Origin: Chitinophagaceae bacterium
Lineage (GTDB): Bacteria; Bacteroidota; Bacteroidia; Chitinophagales; Chitinophagaceae
Length of the DNA: 11,753 bases
NCBI GenBank assembly: GCA_025351145.1
Contig: JANXWM010000457.1
Span: 1 to 11,753 of the forward strand
Direction: 5' to 3'
Positions within the stretch are counted from its first letter, which is position 1. Each line of letters starts with the position of its first letter. The translations under genes were made by a program, and so were the position numbers. Shown here in pieces: positions 1-6,526 of the stretch. A model generated the notes under the pieces. It saw only the letters and a program-made list of their open reading frames with translations, did no database searches and had not been told where the DNA came from.

Positions 1-98
1 TCCTCAACACTGTTCGGTTCAAAGTCCCGCAGGTATTCTTCTGGTATTAATATCTTTAATACCTCTTCATTAAATGATAATTGTTTCTTGTTCGGCAT
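1..98 (-). CDS. Transposase N-terminal region, partial (ISAon1-like?)
   Basis: A leftward reading frame opens with ATG at 98-96 and runs uninterrupted for 32 codons to the window edge, so only the N-terminus is visible. It reads MPNKKQLSFNEEVLK, then ILIPEEYLRDFEPNSVE. The pattern of a hydrophobic helix, an (I/L)(I/L)PE motif and then an acidic/aromatic stretch resembles the short N-terminal protein of two-part Bacteroidota insertion sequences annotated as ISAon1-family transposase N-terminal region. That match is from memory of the family and is not decisive on 32 residues. A strong palindrome lies about 60 bp upstream and could belong to the same element. The alternative is an unrelated small cytoplasmic protein. 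Confidence 0.45.
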   Translation of the reverse strand, partial: MPNKKQLSFNEEVLKILIPEEYLRDFEPNSVE

Positions 99-160
99 TA
101 CGCTAAGTTACTCTTAGCACCTCAAAGTATTAATTAGCCGCAGGATGCTTTAAAATAGTT

Positions 161-183
161 GTTGCCAGCGTAACGCTGGCAAC
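161..183. repeat. Perfect 23-bp palindrome (hairpin)
   Basis: The arm GTTGCCAGCGT is followed by a single A and its exact reverse complement ACGCTGGCAAC. As RNA this gives a GC-rich stem of about 10 bp with a 3-nt loop on either strand. Neither side has a good T-run, so a classical intrinsic terminator is uncertain. It lies in the leader of the putative transposase gene to its left, so it could be part of an insertion-sequence end, a bidirectional terminator, or a REP-like mobile palindrome. Confidence 0.7.
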
Positions 184-220
184 TGTGAGCATTTTGCTGA
201 GGGCTTATTTTTGTTCTATG

Positions 221-306
221 ATCTTCGCTTTGCGCATCATTGTTCAAAAGTACAAGAGTGCGACGCAAGAGCCGATGCCATGAAATGCTCAAGCCTGGCT
301 CATACA
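221..306 (+). repeat. Dispersed intergenic repeat, copy A
   Basis: This copy contains the 20-base core GTACAAGAGTGCGACGCAAG at 250-269, then GATGCCATGAAA and GCCTGGCTCATA. It is preceded at 221-232 by ATCTTCGCTTTG, which also occurs before copy F at the right end of the window. It points right. Together with copy B it brackets about 160 bp without a gene. Confidence 0.8.
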
Positions 307-365
307 TTTTCTATTTCACTTTCATGTTCTCTGCATCCCACTCAATTACATTGTTTTGAAAGTAA

Positions 366-404
366 CTTTCGTTGCAGGCTAAGCAGGGCGCGGCTGCACG
401 AAAG
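366..404. other. Imperfect hairpin in gene-free stretch
   Basis: CTTTCGTTGCAG (366-377) pairs with CTGCACGAAAG (394-404), giving 11 bp with a one-base bulge around a 16-nt GC-rich loop. It lies between repeat copies A and B with no reading frame I believe in. It could be part of a small RNA or a decayed mobile element. Nothing else in 99-598 looks coding; the short open frames here run through repeat copy B. Confidence 0.35.
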
Positions 405-465
405 GTGAACGCCATTAAAGAAATTGGTGAAATGATTTGTGGTTTACTGTTATTACAAAAGATAT

Positions 466-541
466 TTTATGTACCGGGCCAAAGTACATCTATGAAGCTT
501 CTCTTGCGTCGCACTCTTGTACATTCGGAACATATTTCAGC
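466..541 (-). repeat. Dispersed intergenic repeat, copy B
   Basis: The core reads leftward at 522-503. The 3' part continues through a TACTTTGGCCCGGTACATAAAAT-like tail down to 466. The 5' part (541-523) is GCTGAAATATGTTCCGAAT. This copy has ATGTAC just before the core and GTACAT near its far end, a short terminal inverted repeat. It lies about 60-130 bp past the stop of the leftward sugar isomerase-like gene. Confidence 0.8.
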
Positions 542-560
542 AAAATACACATGCAGCATT

Positions 561-608
561 TCAACGGCTCAACTTATCAACTCTTCAACCAATCAACTTT
601 ACTTCAAC
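561..608. repeat. Octanucleotide array TCAACNNN
   Basis: TCAAC recurs at 561, 569, 577, 585 and 593, exactly every 8 bases, with three variable bases between. A sixth copy follows at 604 after an 11-base step. On the leftward strand this is a GTTGA-based octamer array that begins at the stop codon of the TIM-barrel gene (stop at 601-599) and extends into its 3' flank. Confidence 0.75.
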
Positions 609-1435
609 TTCCCCGTTTCAGTATAAAAATATTGAACATACTGCTTTACATCTTTCATATTATTGTTTGGGTGCTCTTCATATTCAATAGAAAAAAAGCC
701 TTTAAAGTTTTGATTTTTCAACTCCTGTAAAACTGCCGGAATATTACAAACACCTTCTCCCGCTAATACATCCGGGGCTTGCACATTGCCAAACTCTGCA
801 ACATCTTTTAAATGAAGTATCATTATTTTTCCATTGCATTTTTTAATACAATCCACAACGTTTAAGCCATTGCGTACCCAATGGCCAATGTCCGCACATA
901 CACCAATATTCGGGTGGCCTTTTAATGCAAGCAGAACAGAATCCGGATGCCAGTATAAATCTGGAATGGGATGATCGTGAATGGCAACTTTAATACCATA
1001 AGTAGCGGCAAGGCGGTTAACATCGTTGAGTTGGTTGCGTTCAGGTTCTGCTGTAATGATGGGGATTTTCATATCTGCTGCAAACTCGAAATAGGCTTTC
1101 CAGTCTTTTGCAGAACGGGCTGTTACAACACCAAGCCCAATAATGGTAATGCCCTTTTTATGCAAAAAATCATTTAAGGCTTTTCTTTCATCCACCGTCA
1201 TTGATGGACCAAATTCAGCGGGAGAGCCATCTTGCAGGGGCTGGCCGGGAAAAGCTTCTACATATTTTATTTTACAACTGTCTGTTTTTTTAATGGCTGT
1301 ATAAAACGAAGATGAGTTGAAAGTCCATAATTGCACGGCAAGCTTCCAGTCCTTTTCAGGAATTATATTTTGAGCAATAGCAAAAGATGTAATTACAAAT
1401 AGGATTATCGTAAAAGCAAGCAACTTTTTTACCAT
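599..1435 (-). CDS. Exported sugar phosphate isomerase/epimerase-like TIM-barrel protein
   Basis: 278 residues, close to the usual length of AP-endonuclease-2/xylose-isomerase-like barrels. Residues 1-21 (MVKKLLAFTIILFVITSFAIA) form a signal peptide ending at AIA-Q, so the protein acts in the periplasm or envelope. The mature part carries the family's metal-ligand pattern: Glu at residue 60 (VEAFPG), Glu130 (ITAEPE), His153 in AIHDHP, Asp182 and His185 in ADIGHW, His208 in LHLKD, and Glu241 in IEYEEHP. The family isomerises or epimerises sugars with a divalent metal; the substrate here cannot be read from sequence. The ATG at 1435 is chosen because it begins the signal peptide. The gene appears monocistronic, with a 126-bp gap to the next gene upstream. 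Exported versions are common in Bacteroidota and are often of unknown substrate. Confidence 0.85.
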   Translation of the reverse strand: MVKKLLAFTIILFVITSFAIAQNIIPEKDWKLAVQLWTFNSSSFYTAIKKTDSCKIKYVEAFPGQPLQDGSPAEFGPSMTVDERKALNDFLHKKGITIIGLGVVTARSAKDWKAYFEFAADMKIPIITAEPERNQLNDVNRLAATYGIKVAIHDHPIPDLYWHPDSVLLALKGHPNIGVCADIGHWVRNGLNVVDCIKKCNGKIMILHLKDVAEFGNVQAPDVLAGEGVCNIPAVLQELKNQNFKGFFSIEYEEHPNNNMKDVKQYVQYFYTETGKLK

Positions 1436-1561
1436 TGGAATTTTTTTAAAAAATCGTTTGGTGTAAGTTAAGTTAATAAAACAGCCACGTATATAGTTCT
1501 TAAATGAAAGCTTCCTGTAAACTTATTTGCGAAGCAACATTAACTGAAAACTACAAATTTT

Positions 1562-1873
1562 TTAAGCCTGTGCGGTTGGGCCGCCGAAATTCATGGGTAT
1601 TTCTATTTGTTCAAGGTCTTGTATTTTACCATTGGCAACTTCGTAGCGTTCTATATTTTCCTGCATGGCACGCATAAAACGTTTGGCATGCATGGGCGTA
1701 AAAATGATCCTTGCCTTTACTTTGCTTTTTGGCGTGCCGGGCATTACGTTTACAAAATCTATTACAAACTCTGCATGGCTGTGGGTAATTATGGCAAGGT
1801 TGGCATAACTGCCATCGGCCATTTCTTCGCTGATCTCTATATTTAGCTGATTATTTGGTTGAAGTTCCGCCAT
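1562..1873 (-). CDS. DUF3467 domain protein
   Basis: 103 residues with no signal peptide or membrane segment. The body matches my recollection of DUF3467: a leading N(I/V)EI-type strand, then YANLAIITHSHAEFVIDFV, a PGTPKSKVKARIIFTPMHAKRF segment, and a C-terminal helix MRAMQENIERYE. The N-terminus MAELQPNNQL is acidic/polar, as is usual. The function of the family is unknown; it is small, cytosolic and widely conserved in Bacteroidota. A good -7 promoter box (TACATTTG) sits 14 nt upstream of the ATG, so the gene probably has its own promoter. It is followed by the isomerase-like gene after 126 bp. Confidence 0.85.
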   Translation of the reverse strand: MAELQPNNQLNIEISEEMADGSYANLAIITHSHAEFVIDFVNVMPGTPKSKVKARIIFTPMHAKRFMRAMQENIERYEVANGKIQDLEQIEIPMNFGGPTAQA

Positions 1874-1887
1874 ATTTTTATTTTTTA

Positions 1888-1895
1888 CAAATGTA
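1888..1895 (-). promoter_or_regulatory. Bacteroidota -7 box of the DUF3467 gene
   Basis: On the leftward strand TACATTTG matches the Bacteroidota -7 consensus TAnnTTTG exactly. It ends 14 nt before the ATG, predicting a leader of only about 8-10 nt. I do not see a convincing -33 TTTG. Confidence 0.55.
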
Positions 1896-1955
1896 GGGTG
1901 CTGCGCTGAATTTGGGACATGGATGTTTTTTTCGTGCGCCTGTATTGGCTGTTAG

Positions 1956-2038
1956 AAAAAGCTGAATAATGATTTCAAAGTACAAGGGTGCGACGCAAGA
2001 GGTGATGCTATGAAAAACTTTTGCCGGGTACATAAAAT
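1956..2038 (+). repeat. Dispersed intergenic repeat, copy C
   Basis: The 5' part is AAAAGCTGAATAATGATTTC. The core at 1980-1999 has one change (AAGGGTGCG for AAGAGTGCG), followed by GATGCTATGAAAAACTTTTG and CCGGGTACATAAAAT. It lies between the DUF3467 promoter and the terminator of the DUF1573 operon, and points opposite to both genes. Confidence 0.8.
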
Positions 2039-2067
2039 TAAAAAAGGCCATGATAGCATGACCTTTT
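2034..2067 (-). terminator. Intrinsic terminator of the DUF1573 operon
   Basis: Read leftward, AAAAGGTCATG (2067-2057), loop CTAT and CATGGCCTTTT (2052-2042) form an 11-bp stem with one G-U pair. It runs directly into a T-rich tract (TTTTTTAAT, then TTTTA). It starts 24 nt past the stop codon at 2091. Confidence 0.85.
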
Positions 2068-2090
2068 ATTGGAATATTTTTTAAACTGTT

Positions 2091-2468
2091 TTAGTCCTTC
2101 TTTATTACTTCACCTTCGATGGTTAATACCACTGGCTCTGCAATATTTGCAAATTTTACAGTAACCGTTTTGGTAAAAGTACCGGTGTTTGCCGCATTGT
2201 AAGTAACCTTGATGATTGCAGATTTACCTTTTAAAACCGGGGCTTCGGGATATTCTGGCTTAGTACAACCGCAACCAGCTGTTGCTGTTTCGATAATAAC
2301 AGGCTTATCAGAATTATTAGTAAAGCTGAATTCGGTAGTAACTGGCTTACCCTGTTCAACTTTCCCGAATGAATATTTCATTGTCTTAAACTCAACCGGT
2401 GAAGTCGCTGTTTGAGCAAACACCGGAAGTACTGCGATAAAGGCTAAGGCTGCTAATAACTTTTTCAT
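2091..2468 (-). CDS. DUF1573 domain protein (second gene of pair)
   Basis: 125 residues. Residues 1-19 (MKKLLAALAFIAVLPVFAQ) are a signal peptide, so the protein is exported. The rest is a single DUF1573 domain, a predicted immunoglobulin-like beta sandwich: YSFGKVEQGKPVTTEFSFTN, NNSDKPVIIE, then the family's Cys motif AGCGCTKPEYP at about residues 64-74, and VTYNAANTGTFTKTVTVKF. The function of the family is not established. It lies 18 bp downstream of a paralogous DUF1573 gene, and the pair ends at a strong terminator, so the two form an operon. The two proteins share the domain but are clearly diverged. Confidence 0.88.
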   Translation of the reverse strand: MKKLLAALAFIAVLPVFAQTATSPVEFKTMKYSFGKVEQGKPVTTEFSFTNNSDKPVIIETATAGCGCTKPEYPEAPVLKGKSAIIKVTYNAANTGTFTKTVTVKFANIAEPVVLTIEGEVIKKD

Positions 2469-2486
2469 AATTGATTGTTTTTTAAA

Positions 2487-2951
2487 TTAATTGTTTGTGC
2501 CGGGTTTCATTTTTTCAATAGTAGAATTTCCAGGTGCGGCATTTTCCGGAGTTTTATATGTTTGGCCATGGAATTTGATTACCTGGGTTAAGCCGCCAGA
2601 AAAGAAAACAGTAACCACTTTATGAAATTCCCCGTCAGTGGCTCCATTGAAACCAATACCAATTTTAAATGTTTCTCCCGCAGCATAAGGGCCTGCACTC
2701 CATTTAGGGGTTGTGCAACCACAACCAACCTGTACATTTTCAATTTTAATGGAATTTTTCGAAATGTTTGTCATAGACAGTTCATATTCAGCAGCTTTGC
2801 CAAATGGTATTTTGCCAAAATCATGATCAAGGTCTTTAAACTCAACAAACTTTGTAATATCGTTTTGCTGAACCGGTGGCACGGTTGCAGTTTGTGCTTT
2901 TACTGCTGATAACGCAAAGCAAGCAAGCGCAAAGAATAATATTTTCTTCAT
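2487..2951 (-). CDS. DUF1573 domain protein (first gene of pair)
   Basis: 154 residues. Residues 1-19 (MKKILFFALACFALSAVKA-Q) form a signal peptide. One DUF1573 domain follows, with HDFGKIPFGKAAEYELSMTN, the Cys motif VGCGCTTPKW (about residues 75-84) and FNGATDGEFHKVVTVFF. Compared with its downstream paralogue it has about 10 extra residues before the domain and a polar C-terminal tail rich in Asn, Pro and Gly. It is the first gene of a two-gene operon, with a near-consensus -7 box 20 nt before the ATG. No catalytic residues are recognisable; a role in envelope protein interaction is only a guess. Confidence 0.88.
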   Translation of the reverse strand: MKKILFFALACFALSAVKAQTATVPPVQQNDITKFVEFKDLDHDFGKIPFGKAAEYELSMTNISKNSIKIENVQVGCGCTTPKWSAGPYAAGETFKIGIGFNGATDGEFHKVVTVFFSGGLTQVIKFHGQTYKTPENAAPGNSTIEKMKPGTNN

Positions 2952-2971
2952 TGGTTATAAATTTTTCTTTG

Positions 2972-2979
2972 TAAAAGTA
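2972..2979 (-). promoter_or_regulatory. Probable -7 box of the DUF1573 operon
   Basis: Leftward TACTTTTA matches TAnnTTTG at all but the last position and ends 20 nt before the ATG at 2951. Confidence 0.45.
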
Positions 2980-3067
2980 TAGAATTCTTTTTTTTGAAAA
3001 TCTTTAAAATGGTAATTCTTCATTAAAAAATTAATTAAGCTATTTGCAGTTGGCTAAATTTTACTGA

Positions 3068-3143
3068 TTTATTAGCCCGGCTGCATCAATGCTGTTAAGC
3101 TTTTCTTGCGTCGCACTCTTGTGCTTTCTGTACATTACTGGGC
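3068..3143 (-). repeat. Dispersed intergenic repeat, copy D
   Basis: The core is at 3124-3105, with GCAC in place of the initial GTAC. It is followed leftward by AAAAGCTTAACAGC and AGCCGGGCTAATAAAT. It lies in the divergent region between the DUF1573 operon and the E1 gene and is the most diverged copy at its 5' side. Confidence 0.75.
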
Positions 3144-3195
3144 ACAGTGCAAAAACTCAATTAATTATTGCCTCCGGTAATGTGCAAAAACTGTG
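3143..3195. promoter_or_regulatory. Paired 11-bp direct repeat upstream of the E1 gene
   Basis: GTGCAAAAACT occurs at 3147-3157 and again at 3182-3192, 35 bp apart. The outer bases add an inverted pair, CACAGT (3143-3148) and ACTGTG (3190-3195). It ends about 45 bp before the E1 promoter box. The arrangement suits a two-site operator, but no regulator is known. Confidence 0.3.
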
Positions 3196-3240
3196 TTACA
3201 TAATTGTTATGGTTAATTTTCTGCTGATAAATGTAATTGG

Positions 3241-3248
3241 TACTTTTG
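3241..3248 (+). promoter_or_regulatory. -7 box of the E1 gene (near-leaderless)
   Basis: TACTTTTG matches TAnnTTTG exactly and is only 4 nt from the ATG at 3253. Transcription would start at or next to the start codon. Confidence 0.55.
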
Positions 3249-3252
3249 TTTA

Positions 3253-5646
3253 ATGGAAACCAGTACTACCATCAGCCAGCAAAATGAAAGCATGCTTTCA
3301 TACAATGATTTCCGCAATGAGGTTTTAAAAGATTACCGCATTATCCTGGAAAGCCGCGAGGCCAGTTTACTGGGTCGCCGGGAAGTACTTACCGGCAAAG
3401 CAAAGTTTGGCATTTTTGGCGACGGCAAAGAACTGGCACAGGTAGCCATGGCCAAATTTTTTAAAGCAGGTGACTGGCGCTCTGGCTATTACCGCGATCA
3501 GACTTTTATTTTTGCGTCAGGCATTGCTACGGTACAGCAATTTTTTGCCCAATTGTATGCAGACCCGGATGCTGCTCATGATCCATTTAGCGCTGGCCGG
3601 CAAATGAGCAATCATTTTGCCACACGCAATTTTGATGAGGATGGCAAGGTAACCGCAATGGCAAATCAAAAAAACATTGCAGCGGATATGGCACCCACGG
3701 CTTCTCAAATACCACGCAGTCTTGGTTTGGCGCTTGCTTCTAAATTATTCCGTAATAGTGAAAGCATAAAAAACTTAAAAGACCTCTCCGATAATGGAAA
3801 CGAGGTCTGCTTCTGCACCATAGGCGATGCTTCCACTTCTGAAGGGCATTTTTGGGAAACCATTAATGCCGCCGGTGTGCTCCAGGTACCCCTTGCCGTT
3901 TTTGTTTGGGACGATGGTTATGGTATCTCAGTTCCTAAAAAATATCAAACAACCAAAGGCTCTATTTCTGCTGCACTAAAAGGTTTTCAGAAAAAGGCTG
4001 ATACCAATGGTATTGATATATACAACGTAAAAGGATGGGATTATGCCGGTATGTGCGAAGTGTTTGAAGAAGGCCTTCGAAAAATCAGGGATACACATGT
4101 GCCTGCTGTTTTTCATGTGGAAGAAATAACACAGCCTCAGGGCCATTCCACATCGGGCAGTCATGAACGTTACAAAAGTGCCGAACGCCTGGAATGGGAA
4201 AAAGAGTGGGATTGCATTAGAAAAATGCGGCAGTGGGTTATAGAAAATGGTATAGCCACGCACGATGAACTTTTAGCGATTGAGGAAGGTATAAAAGAAG
4301 CAGTAAAACAAAGCAGGAACAGGGCTTGGGAAGAATACTCCGCACCAATAAAAGAGCAGGCAACCGAGGCTGTAAAAATCATCAGATCTACGGTCGTAAA
4401 CGACATTGACCGCTACAGCAACCTACAGAAAATTGCCAAAGAGCTTGAAACAAACAGGGAGCCATTGCGCCGCGATATTATGCGCAGCCTTTCTGTTGCC
4501 ATTGATGCTGCGGGCAATTCACCCTTTGCAGCCCAGTTGAAAGCGCATTATAAAGGTCTTAAAGAATTAAACACCTCATTGTATAATTCCTGGCTGTACA
4601 ACGAAGGCCCTGGAAGTGCATTAAAAGTAGAAGAAGTACAGCCAGTAATCTCTGCCAATGCACCCATTATTAATGGCTATGAAATTTTAAATAAATATTT
4701 CGACCGGGTATTTGCAACAAACCCTACTGTGGTTGCTTTTGGAGAAGATGTAGGGTTTATTGGCGATGTAAACCAGGGCTTTGCCGGCCTTCAGGAAAAG
4801 TACGGCGAGAACAGAATATTCGATACCGGCATCCGCGAACTAACCATCATAGGGCAGGGAATTGGACTGGGCATGCGTGGCCTCAGGCCAATTGCTGAAA
4901 TACAATATTTAGATTACCTCGTTTATGCCCTGCAGCCATTAACCGATGATGTAGCTACGCTTCAGTACCGCACAAAAGGCATGCAGCATTGCCCGTTAAT
5001 CATCCGCACAAGAGGCCATAGACTGGAAGGCATCTGGCATAGTGGCTCGCCAATGGGAATGATCATAAACTCATTACGGGGCATTCATGTTTGTGTACCA
5101 AGAAATATGGTTCAGGCGGCCGGCATGTACAATACCATTTTAAAAAGCATAGAACCTGCTATTGTAATTGAGTGTTTAAATGGTTATCGGTTAAAAGAAA
5201 AACTGCCTTCCAATCTATTAGAAATGACGGTTCCGCTTGGCGTACCCGAAATAATAAAAGAAGGAACAGATGTTACCATTGTATCCTATGGCTCTACGCT
5301 CCGCATTATACAAGATGCAACTATGCGCCTCGAAGCAGAAGGCATCAGTTGCGAAATTGTAGATGTGCAAACCCTCCTGCCTTTCGATATTCACCATATT
5401 ATTCTGCGCTCACTAAAAAAGACAAACAGGATCGTTTTTGTAGACGAAGATGTTCCAGGTGGTGCAGCCGCTTACATGTACAATAAAGTTATGGAAGAGC
5501 AGGGCGGTTACCGCTGGCTCGATGTAGCGCCACGAACCATTACAGGCAAAGCGCATAGGCCCGCTTACGGCAGCGATGGCGATTATTTCAGCAAGCCGAA
5601 TGCAGAAGATATTGCCGAAACAATAAGGGAAATTATGGCAGAGTAA
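3253..5646 (+). CDS. 2-oxo acid dehydrogenase E1, fused alpha and beta subunits
   Basis: A 797-residue thiamine diphosphate enzyme that decarboxylates a 2-oxo acid and passes the acyl group to a lipoylated E2. Residues ~20-390 are the E1-alpha part: GYYRDQTF at about 79-86, GDAS at 191-194 as the start of the ThDP/Mg motif, and DDGYGISVP at 220-228 where most family members have NNGY. A charged helical linker follows (~330-470). Residues ~470-797 are the E1-beta part, with catalytic-Glu motif GEDVG at 497-501, GLRPIAEIQY, a TRGHRLEGIWHSG segment (586-598) and a C-terminal domain with VSYGST and VDEDVPGG. The substrate is not readable; pyruvate or branched-chain 2-oxo acids are both possible. 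No E2 or E3 gene is in the window, so it is a stand-alone locus. Start ATG 3253 sits just behind a consensus promoter box. Confidence 0.9.
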   Translation: METSTTISQQNESMLSYNDFRNEVLKDYRIILESREASLLGRREVLTGKAKFGIFGDGKELAQVAMAKFFKAGDWRSGYYRDQTFIFASGIATVQQFFAQLYADPDAAHDPFSAGRQMSNHFATRNFDEDGKVTAMANQKNIAADMAPTASQIPRSLGLALASKLFRNSESIKNLKDLSDNGNEVCFCTIGDASTSEGHFWETINAAGVLQVPLAVFVWDDGYGISVPKKYQTTKGSISAALKGFQKKADTNGIDIYNVKGWDYAGMCEVFEEGLRKIRDTHVPAVFHVEEITQPQGHSTSGSHERYKSAERLEWEKEWDCIRKMRQWVIENGIATHDELLAIEEGIKEAVKQSRNRAWEEYSAPIKEQATEAVKIIRSTVVNDIDRYSNLQKIAKELETNREPLRRDIMRSLSVAIDAAGNSPFAAQLKAHYKGLKELNTSLYNSWLYNEGPGSALKVEEVQPVISANAPIINGYEILNKYFDRVFATNPTVVAFGEDVGFIGDVNQGFAGLQEKYGENRIFDTGIRELTIIGQGIGLGMRGLRPIAEIQYLDYLVYALQPLTDDVATLQYRTKGMQHCPLIIRTRGHRLEGIWHSGSPMGMIINSLRGIHVCVPRNMVQAAGMYNTILKSIEPAIVIECLNGYRLKEKLPSNLLEMTVPLGVPEIIKEGTDVTIVSYGSTLRIIQDATMRLEAEGISCEIVDVQTLLPFDIHHIILRSLKKTNRIVFVDEDVPGGAAAYMYNKVMEEQGGYRWLDVAPRTITGKAHRPAYGSDGDYFSKPNAEDIAETIREIMAE

Positions 5647-5676
5647 TCCCGCTATCTTTTCTAATTGTTAATCTAA

Positions 5677-5761
5677 TTTTTTTGAGCCGGGCTAAAGTAT
5701 TTCGTAGCATCATCCTTGCGTCGCACTCTTGTACGTTCGGCTTCTTTATTGAGCTTTTACC
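5677..5761 (-). repeat. Dispersed intergenic repeat, copy E
   Basis: Core at 5734-5715, preceded (leftward reading) by GGTAAAAGCTCA at 5761-5750, a block also present in copy F. It is followed by GATGATGCTACGAAATACTT and AGCCCGGCTCAAAAAAA. It begins 30 bp after the E1 stop codon and points towards it. Confidence 0.8.
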
Positions 5762-5880
5762 GGTGCGTAGATTGTAGCGAATCGTTGTTTAGTCAGGCGA
5801 CCAACGGCATAAAAATAATATGTAAAAAAGATTATAGAAACTTGGTATTTTCAATTGTTGGTTAGCGACAATACAAAAAG

Positions 5881-5899
5881 CGAAAGTTTGAAACTTTCG
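5881..5899. other. Perfect 9-bp hairpin palindrome
   Basis: CGAAAGTTT, a single G, then AAACTTTCG. Leftward it is followed by GCTTTTTG, which looks like a weak terminator for that strand, yet there is no leftward gene between here and the E1 stop. The rest of 5762-5980 has no gene I can support and is AT-rich. Confidence 0.5.
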
Positions 5900-5969
5900 T
5901 ATAAAATATTGCTGTATGGATAACACATTAATAAAGAAGATTTAATAAGAACAGAAAATTAGACTTGCG

Positions 5970-5993
5970 TATATTAGTGAGTTGTATGCTATG
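5970..5993 (+). promoter_or_regulatory. Promoter-like box plus left boundary of cassette-like unit 1
   Basis: TATATTAG (5970-5977) is one base off TAnnTTTG. It is followed at once by GTTGTATGCTATG (5981-5993), which is complementary at 12 of 13 positions to CACAGCATACAAC just past the downstream gene (6527-6539). The ATG follows within 3 bases of this block, so a transcript from this box would start at the boundary. Confidence 0.45.
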
Positions 5994-5995
5994 CC

Positions 5996-6517
5996 ATGAC
6001 ACATCAAACTTTACAAGAACTTACTGACGTAATTGATAACTCAAAAGAACCAATTGAGGCAGACTTGCAATCTGACAAACTAATAATTAAGACAGACAAA
6101 AATAGCTTCTGGATTTTCTTAAGTGTGATTGGTATTGCACTTTCAATCTTACTCATTGTGACATATAGTCGTGGACAACACAATCTTGAAATCGGACTTG
6201 TCCTTTTATGGATTTCTGTTTATGGTTTTTGGAGAATGCAAGGAATAAATAAGACAATGATTATAGACTTACAACAAAGGACGCTTTCCATCATACCAAA
6301 CTTCATTTTGCAACGATGGCTTTTCACCAATCTACTCAGGATTGACACAACTTATAGTTTTAATAGTCTTCCTGATTTTCGTTTGCTTTTCTATACAAGA
6401 CTTAAGTATGATTGGACAAGACGCATTTATTTCAAAAAAGGTATTTGGACAATTTACTTACTTGAATTTGACAAAAAGGAGACCGCACAAAAAGTTTTAG
6501 ACTTATTAAAACATTGA
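5996..6517 (+). CDS. Small membrane protein of unknown function
   Basis: 173 residues; I do not recognise a family. The N-terminal ~35 residues are polar and acidic (MTHQTLQELTDVIDNSKEPI). Two hydrophobic helices follow at about 37-56 (SFWIFLSVIGIALSILLIVT) and 64-80 (LEIGLVLLWISVYGFWR), joined by a short polar loop, so the N- and C-termini face the same side. The C-terminal ~90 residues are soluble, rich in alternating strands and basic or aromatic residues (IIDLQQRTLSIIP, RRIYFKKGIWTIYLLEF) and end in a helix, which could be a PH-like or similar beta domain. It stands alone between two complementary boundary sequences, like the single gene of a mobile cassette. ATG 5996 gives the complete polar N-terminus. 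Confidence 0.7.
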   Translation: MTHQTLQELTDVIDNSKEPIEADLQSDKLIIKTDKNSFWIFLSVIGIALSILLIVTYSRGQHNLEIGLVLLWISVYGFWRMQGINKTMIIDLQQRTLSIIPNFILQRWLFTNLLRIDTTYSFNSLPDFRLLFYTRLKYDWTRRIYFKKGIWTIYLLEFDKKETAQKVLDLLKH

Positions 6518-6526
6518 GACGAAAGA

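Noticed and set aside
372..730. Two overlapping rightward open frames of 84 and 97 codons
   Set aside because: They run through repeat copy B, the octamer array and the end of the isomerase-like gene, with no recognisable protein composition.
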